A stretch of 64,000 nucleotides of DNA from Escallonia rubra (taxonomy: Eukaryota > Streptophyta > Magnoliopsida > Escalloniales > Escalloniaceae): assembly GCA_033065855.1 (NCBI GenBank), contig JAVXUO010002582.1:248001-312000 (forward strand), in the 5' to 3' direction. The notes beneath the pieces are model-generated. The model was not told the origin of the DNA. It worked only from the letters and a program-made list of their open reading frames with translations, and did not search any database. Within the stretch, counting starts at the first letter, position 1; each line of letters opens with the position of its first letter. This document shows positions 37,045 through 48,186 of the stretch, piece after piece. A program made the translations under genes and the position numbers.

Positions 37045-40000
37045 GTTTGTTCTATTATGAAATAGTTTTTGTCATCTTTTATCTAGCTTCTATCCTTTCT
37101 GCTTTCTCCGATCTAATGGTCCTCCATAATTTAGAGAACATAAGACAGAAAGGTTCACAAGTAGAGGGCCAACGCTTCTTTTCTTATCCATGCTTTTAAT
37201 GTAAGTAGGATCACGGAGAGTTCTCCCGCCAAAACTCCACTTGGCGGTTACTCTTTTTTTTTTTATCTTGTAGGTCATCGTTTCAGACTAGCGTTTCCGA
37301 TTAATATCTTGCCTACAAAATTGCTGATACGCACATGCCAGTATCACCCCCCTTCTCACAAAATCTAGCATTCTCCTATCCATTAAAGATATTTGTGATA
37401 GTAGAGAATCTGGACTCATTGTGACCCAACAATTTCTCTCCCTTTTGAGTTAAAGAAAAAAGAACCCTTTGAAAGGGATCTTTTAGCACTTTGCAGAGAA
37501 AGAAGGGAAGAGCTTTTCAAAAAACAGCACAAAGTCAAGTACTGGTGCAGTGGTGAAGAAGCTCAATCAGTAGAGCGAGTGGAACAAGGGAAAAGGGGCT
37601 CTTTCCTACTTCTTTAATGGAGGAAAAAAGCCCTTAAAGCTGCCTAAAAAATCGGCCCACAATCGCAGATTAAAGCTGATGAGCAATGGGCCCATGAGAG
37701 ACAGAGGGAGAGAATATTGAGTGCGGGTGAGACAAAATGGAGGTCTCTCCGATCAGATGATACAGAAGAGCATGTCCCCTTACACCCCTACAGGGCTCTC
37801 ACACTGCATGCATGCTCTTATTTTCTCACCCCCCCCCCCCCCCCTCCCTCAAGCCCACAGCATGCTTAATTCTGGGCTCTTTCACTCTCAATTATCACAT
37901 ATATGTGGGCTCCACCTAATCATGTGTGAATTTGTATTCAGATCCAACTATAGGCAAGCTTGATTACTGCTTTTGTTTTCACCCTAATTAATGTGTTGGT
38001 TTGTCCATGATTATGGTCTTAATCATTTGTTAGTTGCTTAAATCTCCAGGTAGTTATTTGACCCAAAAAATGACTTTTCCTGTCTTTTGACCCCAAAAAA
38101 CAACTTTCCTTTTTCTTTCTCCTTTTTTGGATTGTGGAACCCTAGCCCTAATTTGAACTACTTCACTTATTTTGAGTGGCACTTTCGTGTTTCGTTTAAG
38201 TTTTTAGCTACCAAGTCGAATAAACTAGTTCAAGACAAGAGGGAGTAATCAATTCGGTTCTTATGGAGTATTTTCGCCCAAGCCGTGTAATCCTCAATTT
38301 TTCTACGTCCTAGGTGATGTTTCTTCTGCAAGAAATTCATGCTATTTTGTGTTTAAGAAAAACTTAAGTGAGTAAGTCTTTAGCATGCATCGAATGGCTT
38401 AATTATCAGCAACATGCGTTTCTTTATATCTTGATGATTGAACCTTTTGTCAAATTACTGGTGAGTGGGTGCGGTGGAGTGTAAGGAGAACTATATTTTC
38501 ACACCTTGTGATATCTGTCCATGTCTCATTGTGTCACGAGCAATTGCATCGGTATATTCTTTGTGACAAAACTAGACATTCATTCAAGTTTAAATATTCT
38601 CCTACAGTATAGTTTAGCAAAGAAACATTATCCATCCAAGACTAGGCCTATGATATATGGTTATCTTTTGAGCTCCATAATTACGCTTAAGCTTGTATAA
38701 TATCACTTTACAATTTTCAATTATTATCTTAATACGCAATAAAAAATTCCTTCAAATAATATGGAGTGTTGCCTTTGCTTCTTTTTAGCGTTAGTTGATT
38801 TTGACAAAAGCGACGACCAACAAATAAACTATCAAATCAATCTTCTGTCAAAGACCAAAAAAAAAAAAAAAAAATTAAGAAATGTTGTGTGGGCTCAATG
38901 GCATGCGGGTATTTCTTCCAACAGTGTGTACAATAATCATATGAATCTATGATTTGGTTTTCTCTTTTGCTTTTTGAACATCATTTGAGTATTTTACTTT
39001 TGTATTTAAATCGCGTAATTATTTCATTATAGCATTTATTAAGTAGGAGACATTGACCTATATAGTAATTATGAAAGAGAATTTATTATACCATATAAGA
39101 TCTCTTAGAATGCAATCAATGAACTAACCAACTCTCCATCTCGTCTCTTACTTCATCATTATTCTCACCGTGACCGGTCAACGTAGGGGGGTTCCACAAC
39201 CAAAATTCAGCCAAACAGAGGAAGGTATGCATGTTGTCGAACTTTTTTCGCGAGAATAATATACAGCGAATCGAAACAGATGGTACAATCGTTATAAATT
39301 ATAATAATAATACCGTTTCGATGAGAAATTATCAAAGTTTAAATATTAGGGCTAGTTGGAAGAAAAACTTTCATAGTGACAGGTCCGTTGATTTCGACCT
39401 CTCAATGCCCAAGATTATTGCTATTAATTGTAACATGTACGGTGTCAACCCTCAAAATAAATATTTTACCTACTACATAAGGTGCTCACTAAGTATTTGT
39501 TACAATTAGTGTTTTTTATAATGAACTAATATCATACTTGTATCTTAAAGTATACACCAAATACGGCTCAAGCACTCAATGTTTCAGTTGTACAAAATCA
39601 GTATCTAGATTTTTTCCATAACCCAACTGTTATGCGGTTTAATGTAATCTAACAGCCCTCTGACAATCTAGGGACAAGATTGTCAATATGAAACGAGCAA
39701 CGATAGAAAATGGCGTGGCAGGCTGGACACAACAGTTCATCCTTACCCCCACCCTTTATAACTTTGAAAATTTTCCTTTGTTTCTAAAAAAAAATCTACA
39801 AAAATCAATCCCCACTTCAAGACCCAACCACCCAGCCAATGCTGTTTTTTTATTTATTATTATTATTTATGGTTGTTACGCTTTATTATACAACAGATTC
39901 AATTAAATTAGAAAAAAAAATTAAGTACTGATTTGGTACAATTAAAACATTTTGTACCCAAATCGACTTCAGGGTGCAAATTTATTATTAGCCCTTTTTT

Positions 40001-43000
40001 ATTTTCTAACGATAAATATCATTTTTTTTATGACAAAGGGATGATAATTGGATTTTCTTTTGCCAAATCGAATAGAGCATAAAAACGTAACAAAAGCTTG
40101 CGGGGAAAGGACTACACTTGACTCTCATAAATCTCTACTCAGTCAACTGCCAAGGTTGTAACTCGTTAACTTGTCATCCATCTATGCCCTAGGACGTGAT
40201 TGCAGAGATGATAAAACGTGAAATGATTAAAGCACAGTTGTTACACTTTAGAGGATTAATCGGCAAAACTTACCTTAACATTTATGGCATGCTCGTAGAT
40301 TAATATACGATAAATGAAAATAACTTTTAATTTTACTTCAGCATACAACATGTTTGACAAACGTTTACGTACTGAGAAAAAAGTAGAGCTTACAAAAAGC
40401 TCCTTCAATTTTTTCCTTTCGAGAGTATGTCAGACAGTCTTTATTGAAGAGTTAAGTAACAAAATCTAGCTCTAAACATATGACATGTTTGGAGATTAAC
40501 ACCAAAACGAGTGAAAATAATGTTTTTTAATTTAATTTTTTTGTATCAACATCCTAGATAGTAGATATATTGAATATATAGGATTTGATTTCTAGATACA
40601 CAACCTACCAATTAATCCCACCATCATCTGCGCAATTTTTGCCACCACCACCCGAAGAATGCCACCATGAGAAGACTGTTAACAAATGAAAATTTTTCCC
40701 TAAAACAAACATGAAAATCTTCTCGAGTAAAAGTCCTAAATTTTACACCAAAATCTAAATTCAATCACAAACAAATCTAGAGTTTTAATTGCCCCCAATT
40801 AACCCCATCGTGAAAATCGATCTCGTATTGTTCAATTTGGTTACTTTGGTTAAGCAGTGATACTTTTACTAACTTACCACTCAAACGAATAAAAAAAGGT
40901 CAAAAGAGCGTGCTATACTATTATATACTATTTTCTTTTTTCTCAGTGGAAAAAATACTAATTCTCGACCTGCACAAAGGCAAAACTCAGTCTCTTTCAC
41001 CCTCTACTACCATCTTTGTCTTAGTTTTTGCCCACCCAACAAGCTCTTATTAATTATTCTGGAATAACTTGGGCATTTCTTGCTCCAATTTGCAAGAAAC
41101 CATGTTCCCAACACCTAGCTAGATTAGCGTGTTCAATTTCCCCAACCGGGAATAATGCATTTCGGGTGATAACATTTTCTTAATATTAATTAATTTAAAC
41201 ATGTCAGTCTCGTTTTCCTTTGTTATTACCTCGTGAAGGCATGCAATCACTCTTTATTTTTCTCCAAACATTACTTACTTATTACTTCAAGACGATGGCA
41301 ATGTCTATGTCTATTTTATTTATTTAGGGTTATTATATATATGTATGGACGATGGGCCGTCTGCATGGTCGACACGTGTGTGTTATCAACGGCGTTGGAA
41401 CCATCCAATTTCTTGAGGAATTTGCGCTGCGATTGCGGCGGATTAAGTTCCAAAACATGGGACACTGTGCATGAGTGAGCTATCTCCTTCTACGCGTGCC
41501 GATCAATCCCAGTGTCAGATCTCGACCGCTGATCTGTTTACGCATCCGCTTGGAGTGCTTGTTAGATTATCTGGCTAAAAGATTGTTTTTATTTTATTTT
41601 TATGTGAAGGTGTCCGAAACTTGTGAGTCTAATTAATCTCTTGCAATGAAGCGTGATTGATTGTGTCTCGTATTTACGTATGCGTAATAGCATCTAGTAA
41701 CGGCACAATATCATGCAAGAAATGTTTTTAGTGGACTGGCAATAAACTTTAGGTATAATGATCAGTCAAAACTTAATGAACGATTTGGTGCATAACATAT
41801 GTTGTTGAATTTTATTCTTTAATTGTTTAAGTTTTTGAAATAACTGATAAATTAATATGGTATTAGGATTCTCGTTGTAGGTCTTGGATTCAATTCTCTT
41901 TGCTTTCATATTTGGTCCCTGCTTATAACACTGAAATTTACCGTTTGTTTTTTTGTGCGTTTGGTGATGGTACATTTTAATTTGTTTCTCGTTAGATTGT
42001 CTCAATACGTACAATTGAGAGTTTGCACGTAAATAGAATATCACACATGTATACATTATTAGTTTTTTTTTTTTTAACAAATTAAGCCTTTAGAAAAAAA
42101 AACTCGTGACATAATATATGCAAAGAGCGACAGCTTTGTACATGGAAAAACTTGCATTACTCTTTGTTAAGTTACCAGTTGATCTAAAAATTTAAGATGT
42201 TAGAGAATGAGTTCGATATTGTTATCATGTGTTAACACTCTCAAAATGAGATGAAATGCCACGTTCAAATCTACTTTTATTTTTTTGTTGCCAATTCCTA
42301 AAAGGGAGAAAAAGAAATGACAGTTTTCGTGATTTTGACGAGACTCGAATCATGCCTTAATAAAATCGAAATGTGCTTGTTCAGTAAGTATAATTAACCT
42401 CAGTGCTCTGCCGTTCAAATCTACTTAAGAGCATAAAATTCAACGAGAAAGAAACCCTAAAACAAAAATAGTGCTACCCACTTCCCACTTCCCAAATTCC
42501 AAAATCCATTAGTTTACTTTAATCTTAGTTTTTCTAACCACGTTACTATAATTGGCCTCAACTTGGCTCATTGTGATGAGCTAACTTTATAGGTGCCGTC
42601 TTTTCCCAGGCAAGCTTTGTCACCGTGCTCTCTGTACAGTAGTTTGTATTATTCTATTCGGGTGATCCAATTTTTTTTTTTTTTTTTTTTTTGGGTTCTA
42701 TAGTTATTAGTGCAATGTTCCGATCTCTTTTTTTAGTGAAGTGGTTGATCTTAAATTTGCACAATTTATTGGGGTTAAATTGGTAATTTTAACATACTTG
42801 CTACGCCTTTTTTTACTTTCAATTTTTTCAACCATCCAAGTATTGAGCTTGTCGAGACATCATTCTTTTGTCGTGTAAAACCATATGTTTGTCATGTTAA
42901 TTCCATGAGCCATTCATTACGTGTAAGAGTTGGCTAATTTGTTTGCCTTTCTGTAATGGACGTGTCAACACCACAAGCAAGTTACCTTAAATAGAAAAAT

Positions 43001-44589
43001 AAAAAAACAAGATACACACTGTTTTTAATACTCTTTTTTGGGTCATTGTCAGCTTATTAGTTACTCTAACGCGTACACGTGATTAGAATTTTTATTGAAA
43101 TGTTGTATTCCAAAAATACATATATCATGTGTTAAGATATTCGAATTTAGTTATTTGTTCTACAATTTAACAGCCAACGTAGAAGTATTGATAAGATTTA
43201 GTTTTTCATTTGGCTAGCCAAGCAGCCCACATTAGCTGTTTTGTACATCAGGAATGGTGAAATAGTTTGATTCTCAGTTCTGATGTATGTAGATAGATTA
43301 TGTGATTTTTGTAGCTTCTCTAGTCGGTTTTTTTGTAACATTCAATTATTTGATTTTGTTGTGCTTTTATATACTTATTAGACGTGACTGTCGTACAAAA
43401 CGGTCTTGTTATATTGATATATATCTTTCTTATATTTTTTAAAAAATAAAAAAAGGGAAGGAAGTATTGACAATCTAAGACCAAATTGCGCAATAATATT
43501 TGGTTTATCTTTTTCTACCATCGGAATTCGTGATAACAAAGTATAATGTTTTACACGACAACTTACCATATTTCTTTGCTTTTACCATTTTGTCTTCTTC
43601 TCCTTTTGGACCCTTCTCATTTTGACGTGGAAGGCTCTTGTACGGAATGTTCTGTTCAAAATGGACGACTTTTGGTGTCTACCCATTTAGCCGTGGGATG
43701 TGCTAATTGCTACAGAGCCACTTTCGGAGAAAGTAATTGGCACCTTACAAATCGAGTTCCCTCCTCCCTTCACGTTATCGGATCATTATACGGCGTAACG
43801 TTTTCTGTCAATATACGAGCAAACACGTTCTCATTTCTTTTAGCAATAAAAAGTTGTTATTATGAATTTTAGTGATTGTGACAAAACACTTTCACTGACA
43901 ATCTTTTGTCACTAAGTATTGTACAACACTCTTGCTGTATAATAGAGGATCTTGATCCATGCTTAAGAGTTTATTGATAAGGTCTTATGAAGTCAACTTT
44001 GTTTTCTTCACTTTTGATGTGGGACAATATCCCACTTAACATTATATCACGCATAACCCAAGACGCTCTCTAATACATGGCCAATACGGGATCTCACAAC
44101 AGCCACACATCACGTGACCTATAACGTTACAGATAGGAAACAGATTTCAATAATCTGCATATTAGTTAATATATATCATAAGATATACTAGCCTTCTCTT
44201 ACAAAATTCCTTAATTCAAGCATACCAACTCAAAACCCCATGCTCCATATAGCATGACATAAGATATCAAAAACACAAAAATCAACAAGAAAATGATATT
44301 TCTGTCTCATCTGACACTTAGAAAGGTGATTTATATCGAAATTTTTGGTCCACTCAACTGCAATTTAGGCATAATATTTAAAAAAGTGTAAGCTTTCACC
44401 AACAATTAATCTTGATAGCCAATTTGGTACCTGGAGTTACTCTGCCTAGGAGCCTAATCTAGCAAGTAGCATGCAAAATGCAAATATAATGCCATGATAA
44501 TCCACCCATTATGCTCTCCTCATTACTCCAAGGAGAGACTGTAGCAGTATACTCTGCTGCTTAAGAGTCCAATAAAGGCAACACAGTCC
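37045..44589. other. Large gene-free region
   Basis: 7.5 kb without a recognisable gene. It holds a C run of 16 (37829-37844), a T run of 22 (42671-42692) and several repeat-like stretches: around 42180-42420, and around 43990-44130, where TGTTAAGTGGGATATTGTCC on the minus strand resembles an LTR start. None of these could be closed into a complete element. Short frames of 60-108 codons look random. Confidence 0.45.
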
Positions 44590-44788
44590 CCGCAAGTGTA
44601 TGAAACAGTGACCGGTCCCTGTGTACCAGAAGATTGGCGGAGGGATCGACACGTGTCGAGATTATTAACCTGCGCCTCCATTTAATTTGTCGTGAATCGC
44701 ACGCGTGACGAGCGGTCAAATATCAGAGCCCAGAAAAAGGACACTCCCCAACCTGGGCCCAGCTCCCACCCTAAGAAAAGAGAAGACT

Positions 44789-44820
<32 letters not shown>

Positions 44821-44976
44821 GCGGAAAGATCTCCAGCGCCAAACCCAAGAGAGAGGAAAGTCTCCCCCAAATTCGTGATTCGTGAAAACCCATCTCCCAT
44901 TTTCCTCGTAATCCACGTGCTAGCGTGCGCCTCTTCTTGTCTTGTTCTATCTCTCCCTTTTTAGTTTTTGTTCTAA
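44590..44976. promoter_or_regulatory. G+C-rich promoter/leader-like segment with G-boxes and (AGC)8
   Basis: Contrasts with the AT-rich surroundings. It contains two CACGTG G-boxes (44650-44655, the first within ACACGTGTC, and 44914-44919), an AGC repeat (44789-44814) and a CT-rich end. It resembles the promoter and 5' leader of a plant gene but has no believable reading frame, and it ends exactly at the Mutator-like insertion. It may be a distal ARF5 regulatory block or first non-coding exon, or a non-coding transcript start. Confidence 0.35.
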
Positions 44977-44985
44977 TTCTAAATT

Positions 44986-46402
44986 GGGATAATTTCATTT
45001 TGATCCCTTATACTTACCCATTTTTTTTTATTTTGGTCACCGTAATTCTAAATCCTTGAAATTGGTCATTGTATTGTACTATCCTCGTCATCAATTTAAT
45101 CCCTTTGTTGGCATTTCTGTTGAAAAATTTGGGGCATTTTTTTTTTTTGGGTACCAATGTCTCCTTTCTCTTATTCTTCAGTTGTACCACCCAAAAAAAC
45201 ATTGACCCACCAGACTTACCACGACATTTCCCATTAGTAAATACCCACCGGCATCATCCCACCCGCGTCTAAGTCCTTGTCTCTCCTTCTTGACGGCGGT
45301 GTAGATCTGCTACGGTACATCCATGGTGGCGATGGAGGAAGAGGTGGTGGTCACCGTGGTAGTTGGCGACGGCAGCCTATGATTGCTGTGCATAGTGGTT
45401 GGCGGTTGCTGGTCTTCATTTACAGTACGTCCAAAGGGTGATGGTAGGATGGTCAGACGGTGGGTGGTAGTGGTTTAAGGCAGGGCGATTGGTGTCGGAC
45501 GAGATGGTCTCTTATATTGGATTTGTCAATTGCATCGCTGTTGACACTCAAATTGCCCGTAATGCTAGTAATTCCCTCTATAATTTCCTCATCCAAACAT
45601 AGACTGCACCAGACTTACCAAGACATTTCCATTAGTAAATACCCCCCGGCCCACCCCACCCCACCCTATAGTTTGAGATTTTTTTTTGCTGTCTTCTTGA
45701 TAAATATGTTTAAAATATTTACTAAAATGACATATATTATAAATGATGTAGGAATTTCATTTTGTTATGTCACCGTGGTAGTTGGTCGACGGCCAGCCAT
45801 ATGATTGCTGTGCATAGTGGTTAGCGGTTTTTGGTTTTTCATTATACAGTATTGTCCAAAGGGTAATGGCACTAGTAATACAGTACGGTAAGAGTTAGTT
45901 TAATTCATCCAAGATTAATAGTGTTGTTGTCTTTACAAGATGGTCTCTTATATTGGATTTGTCAATTGCATCGCTGTTGACACTCAAATTGCCCGTAATG
46001 CTAGTAATTCCCTCTATAATTTCCTCATCCAAACATAGACTGCATCAAAATCTATCTCAACAATTGATTGAATTCCATTGGATATCAGTTTCAGGACATG
46101 AGTTTTCAGAGGAATTAAAGTATTCATCATTGGAAATCTGTTCCTAATCGTGTTCTATTGGACTAGCATTAACATATCCACCGCAAAAACTGAAGGAATT
46201 CCCCTGGTGGTTGGCAGGATGAGGTGTGCTGTGTTTGGCTTAAAAGCGTGAAATAACAAATCTAAGCCTTAACAGAAAAATTTAACAGAGGGACTAAATT
46301 GAAGACGGAGCAAAGTATAATGATCAGTTTTAAGAATTTAGAATTTATGGGGACCAAATTAAAAAAGGGAAAAAATACAAGGGACCAAAGTGAAATTATC
46401 TC
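44986..46402. mobile_element. Mutator-like element with 9-bp target duplication
   Basis: 1417 bp, flanked by perfect 9-bp repeats TTCTAAATT (44977-44985 and 46403-46411), the hallmark of Mutator-superfamily insertion. The ends are GGGATAATTTCATTTTGATC and, inverted, GAGATAATTTCACTTTGGTC. Terminal similarity extends roughly 140 bp inward. No transposase is encoded. The interior consists of a tandem duplication (45208-45606 and 45607-46044) of G+C-richer, CAC/GTG-containing sequence, which may be captured host DNA (Pack-MULE style), though I cannot identify a source gene. It lies about 0.9 kb upstream of the ARF5 TATA box. Confidence 0.85.
45208..46044. repeat. Internal tandem duplication of the Mutator-like element
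   Basis: Copy 1 is 45208-45606 and copy 2 is 45607-46044. Each runs from CACCAGACTTACC through a CACCGTGGTAGTTGG block to a segment ending ACATAGACTG. The last 107 bp (45502-45608 and 45938-46044) appear identical, while the middle differs by many small indels, suggesting recent homogenisation or selective repair of one part. Confidence 0.85.
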
Positions 46403-46484
46403 TTCTAAATTTGTGGACAAGTTTGATTAAGACCGTATAATTTTATCAACTTATCTTTTACACATAAATTAAAAGTTTAAATGA

Positions 46485-46786
46485 TATACTCCGTATTATA
46501 TATTTTTCATTCTACCTTTTAAGTAAGGAGAAGAAGAAAGTGGGTTATGAGAGAGAAAATGAGTTAGTGAAATGTTAAATGTGAAGAAATAAATGAATAA
46601 AAAATAGGTCATGAGAGAAAAAATTAGTCGATGAAGATTTAAATGTAGAAAGTAATAGAATAAAAATGTGTAAAAATGATAAATATGTAAAAGTACCTAC
46701 ATAATCTTTCTTAATTTGAAAATGAGTAATTTTTGTGGAACGGTCCAAAATAAAGTTAATCAAATTTTGTGAGATTGAGAGAATAT
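46485..46786. mobile_element. Stowaway-like MITE
   Basis: Begins TACTCCGTATTATA. The right end, inverted, reads TATTCTCTCAATCTCACAAA and continues with TTTTGGACCGTTCCACAA-type sequence, a pattern familiar from plant Stowaway/mariner MITEs. Roughly 300 bp, AT-rich interior, TA at both boundaries. Degenerate termini make the edges uncertain by a few bases. Confidence 0.5.
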
Positions 46787-46852
46787 CAGCTAAAATTTAA
46801 TATGTTTAAGGAGAGTTTTGGGTTGCTCGTACCTTTGAGAGTGATTAGTGCC

Positions 46853-46898
46853 AAACCCTAAACCCTAAACCCTAAACCCTAAACCCTAAACCCTAACC
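46853..46898. repeat. Interstitial telomeric repeat (AAACCCT)6
   Basis: Six perfect AAACCCT units (46853-46894), then AACC and a poly(A) run of 13. This is the Arabidopsis-type plant telomere sequence in the reverse orientation, about 1.3 kb upstream of the ARF5 start. Interstitial tracts like this can mark double-strand-break repair by telomerase or act as extended telo boxes. Confidence 0.97.
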
Positions 46899-46913
46899 AA
46901 AAAAAAAAAAAGT

Positions 46914-47153
46914 ATGGAAGTGTTTTGAAAAGTTCATAGTTAAATGCATGAAACAATCTTTCTTGTACAAAAATATTTTACTTATGCGAGGTTTCAAAAT
47001 TTGATACAGGTGACAAAATGTGGGCATGGAAGTGTTTTGAAAAGTTCAAATGCAAAAAAGTCCATAGTTAAACGCATGAAACAGTCTTTCTTGTACAAAA
47101 ATATTTTACTTATACGACGTTCCAAATTTTGATACAGGTGACAAAATGTGGGC
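46914..47153. repeat. Two-copy tandem repeat (112 and 128 bp)
   Basis: Unit 1 is 46914-47025 and unit 2 is 47026-47153. Both run from ATGGAAGTGTTTTGAAAAG to ACAAAATGTGGGC. Unit 2 has a 16-bp insertion and a few substitutions. The array abuts the telomeric tract and lies just upstream of the ARF5 core promoter. Confidence 0.9.
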
Positions 47154-47287
47154 AAAGAATGTTAAAGCGTAATTACCTACTGGAGCATTTTGAATGAATA
47201 ACCAAAATTTGGCACAAAAGAGAAAACCAAATTGGCCAAAAGTGAAATATACAAATTTCAGGGCTTAAATGGTACTTAATCATCTTC

Positions 47288-47295
47288 TATAAATA
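47288..47295 (+). promoter_or_regulatory. Probable TATA box of ARF5
   Basis: TATAAATA, followed by a CT-rich stretch (TTTGGTTTCCACTCTCT) typical of a plant transcription start. It implies a leader of roughly 860 nt if unspliced. Inference from sequence only. Confidence 0.55.
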
Positions 47296-47319
47296 ACTCT
47301 CCTTTTTGGTTTCCACTCT

Positions 47320-48186
47320 CTAATTAATATTCTGATATTATGATGAGTTGGGTTTTCGTGTTCCCATGGTCTTCCTCTGTTTTCTCGCAGTTCTTTTTTA
47401 TTGTTTTCTCTCTTAATTTTTCCTCAGAAAAGGCTGCAAAGGAATCAAAACGCATCAACCCCAATATACAGAAAGCGTGTGCGCAGGATAAGGAGCACGC
47501 ACACACTTTCCAAATTTCAAGCAAATCCCAGCAAGCAAATTTCTAGAGAGAGATGGAAACTTATGGTGGAAAGGGGGCAAAGAATCAGTAGTATTATGAC
47601 TACTTTCACTGAAAGGTCGATTTCTTTTTGTGACTGTAGCTAAGAAGATACAAAATACAAAAGCACACTTGATAATCAGACCCCTCATGCTTTGGTCCGC
47701 GTGCTTCGATGCAAAGCTGACCCCTCTTATTATTTTCTTTTCTACTTTTGCTGGTTTATTAGGGAGCCCAGCCCCACTTGGATTTCACTACACCCTTTTT
47801 GCAGGTGTGTTCCTTGGTTTTGGATTTTTTGGGCATGCGCTCTTAATACTAGATTCCATTCAGACGTTTTCTTGATTGTTTTGTCACTTGCCCCAGCTAA
47901 TAATAATAGGTGATTCCTTGAGGTGGGCGAGTGGTACTTCGTGGGTTTTGAACTGGGTTTGTTGTTTATCCGGAGAAAACGTGGGTTTCTTGAGCTGGGC
48001 TGATGGTTATTTTGAAGAAATTTGTTGTCGTTTCTTGAAGTGGGAGTGTTGGATTTTCTGTTCTTGGATAGTTGGAGGACCCTAAAGCTTTATTGGAGAA
48101 TGGATGCTTGCATTTGGGGTATTGGGGCTGTGATGATGGTTTGTGTGGTTGGTTGATGCATTTACTTTGTTTTCTGAGGTTCAAGT
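47320..48186 (+). promoter_or_regulatory. ARF5 5' leader with multiple upstream ORFs
   Basis: If this leader is not spliced it contains many ATGs with their own stops. Examples are 47340-47546 (68 codons), 47553-47591 (12), 47596-47643 (15) and 47687-47875 (62), followed by three-codon frames and more before 48187. Upstream ORFs in ARF leaders, including ARF5, are known to depress translation and make it dependent on eIF3h and ribosomal protein L24. A leader intron could remove some of them. Confidence 0.55.

Noticed and set aside
43990-44130. LTR-like sequence TGTTAAGTGGGATATTGTCC
   Set aside because: No matching second LTR, primer site or clear target duplication was found; kept only as a remark.
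44716-44998. Minus-strand frames with poly-Ala or poly-Leu
   Set aside because: These come from the AGC trinucleotide repeat; no start context or homology.
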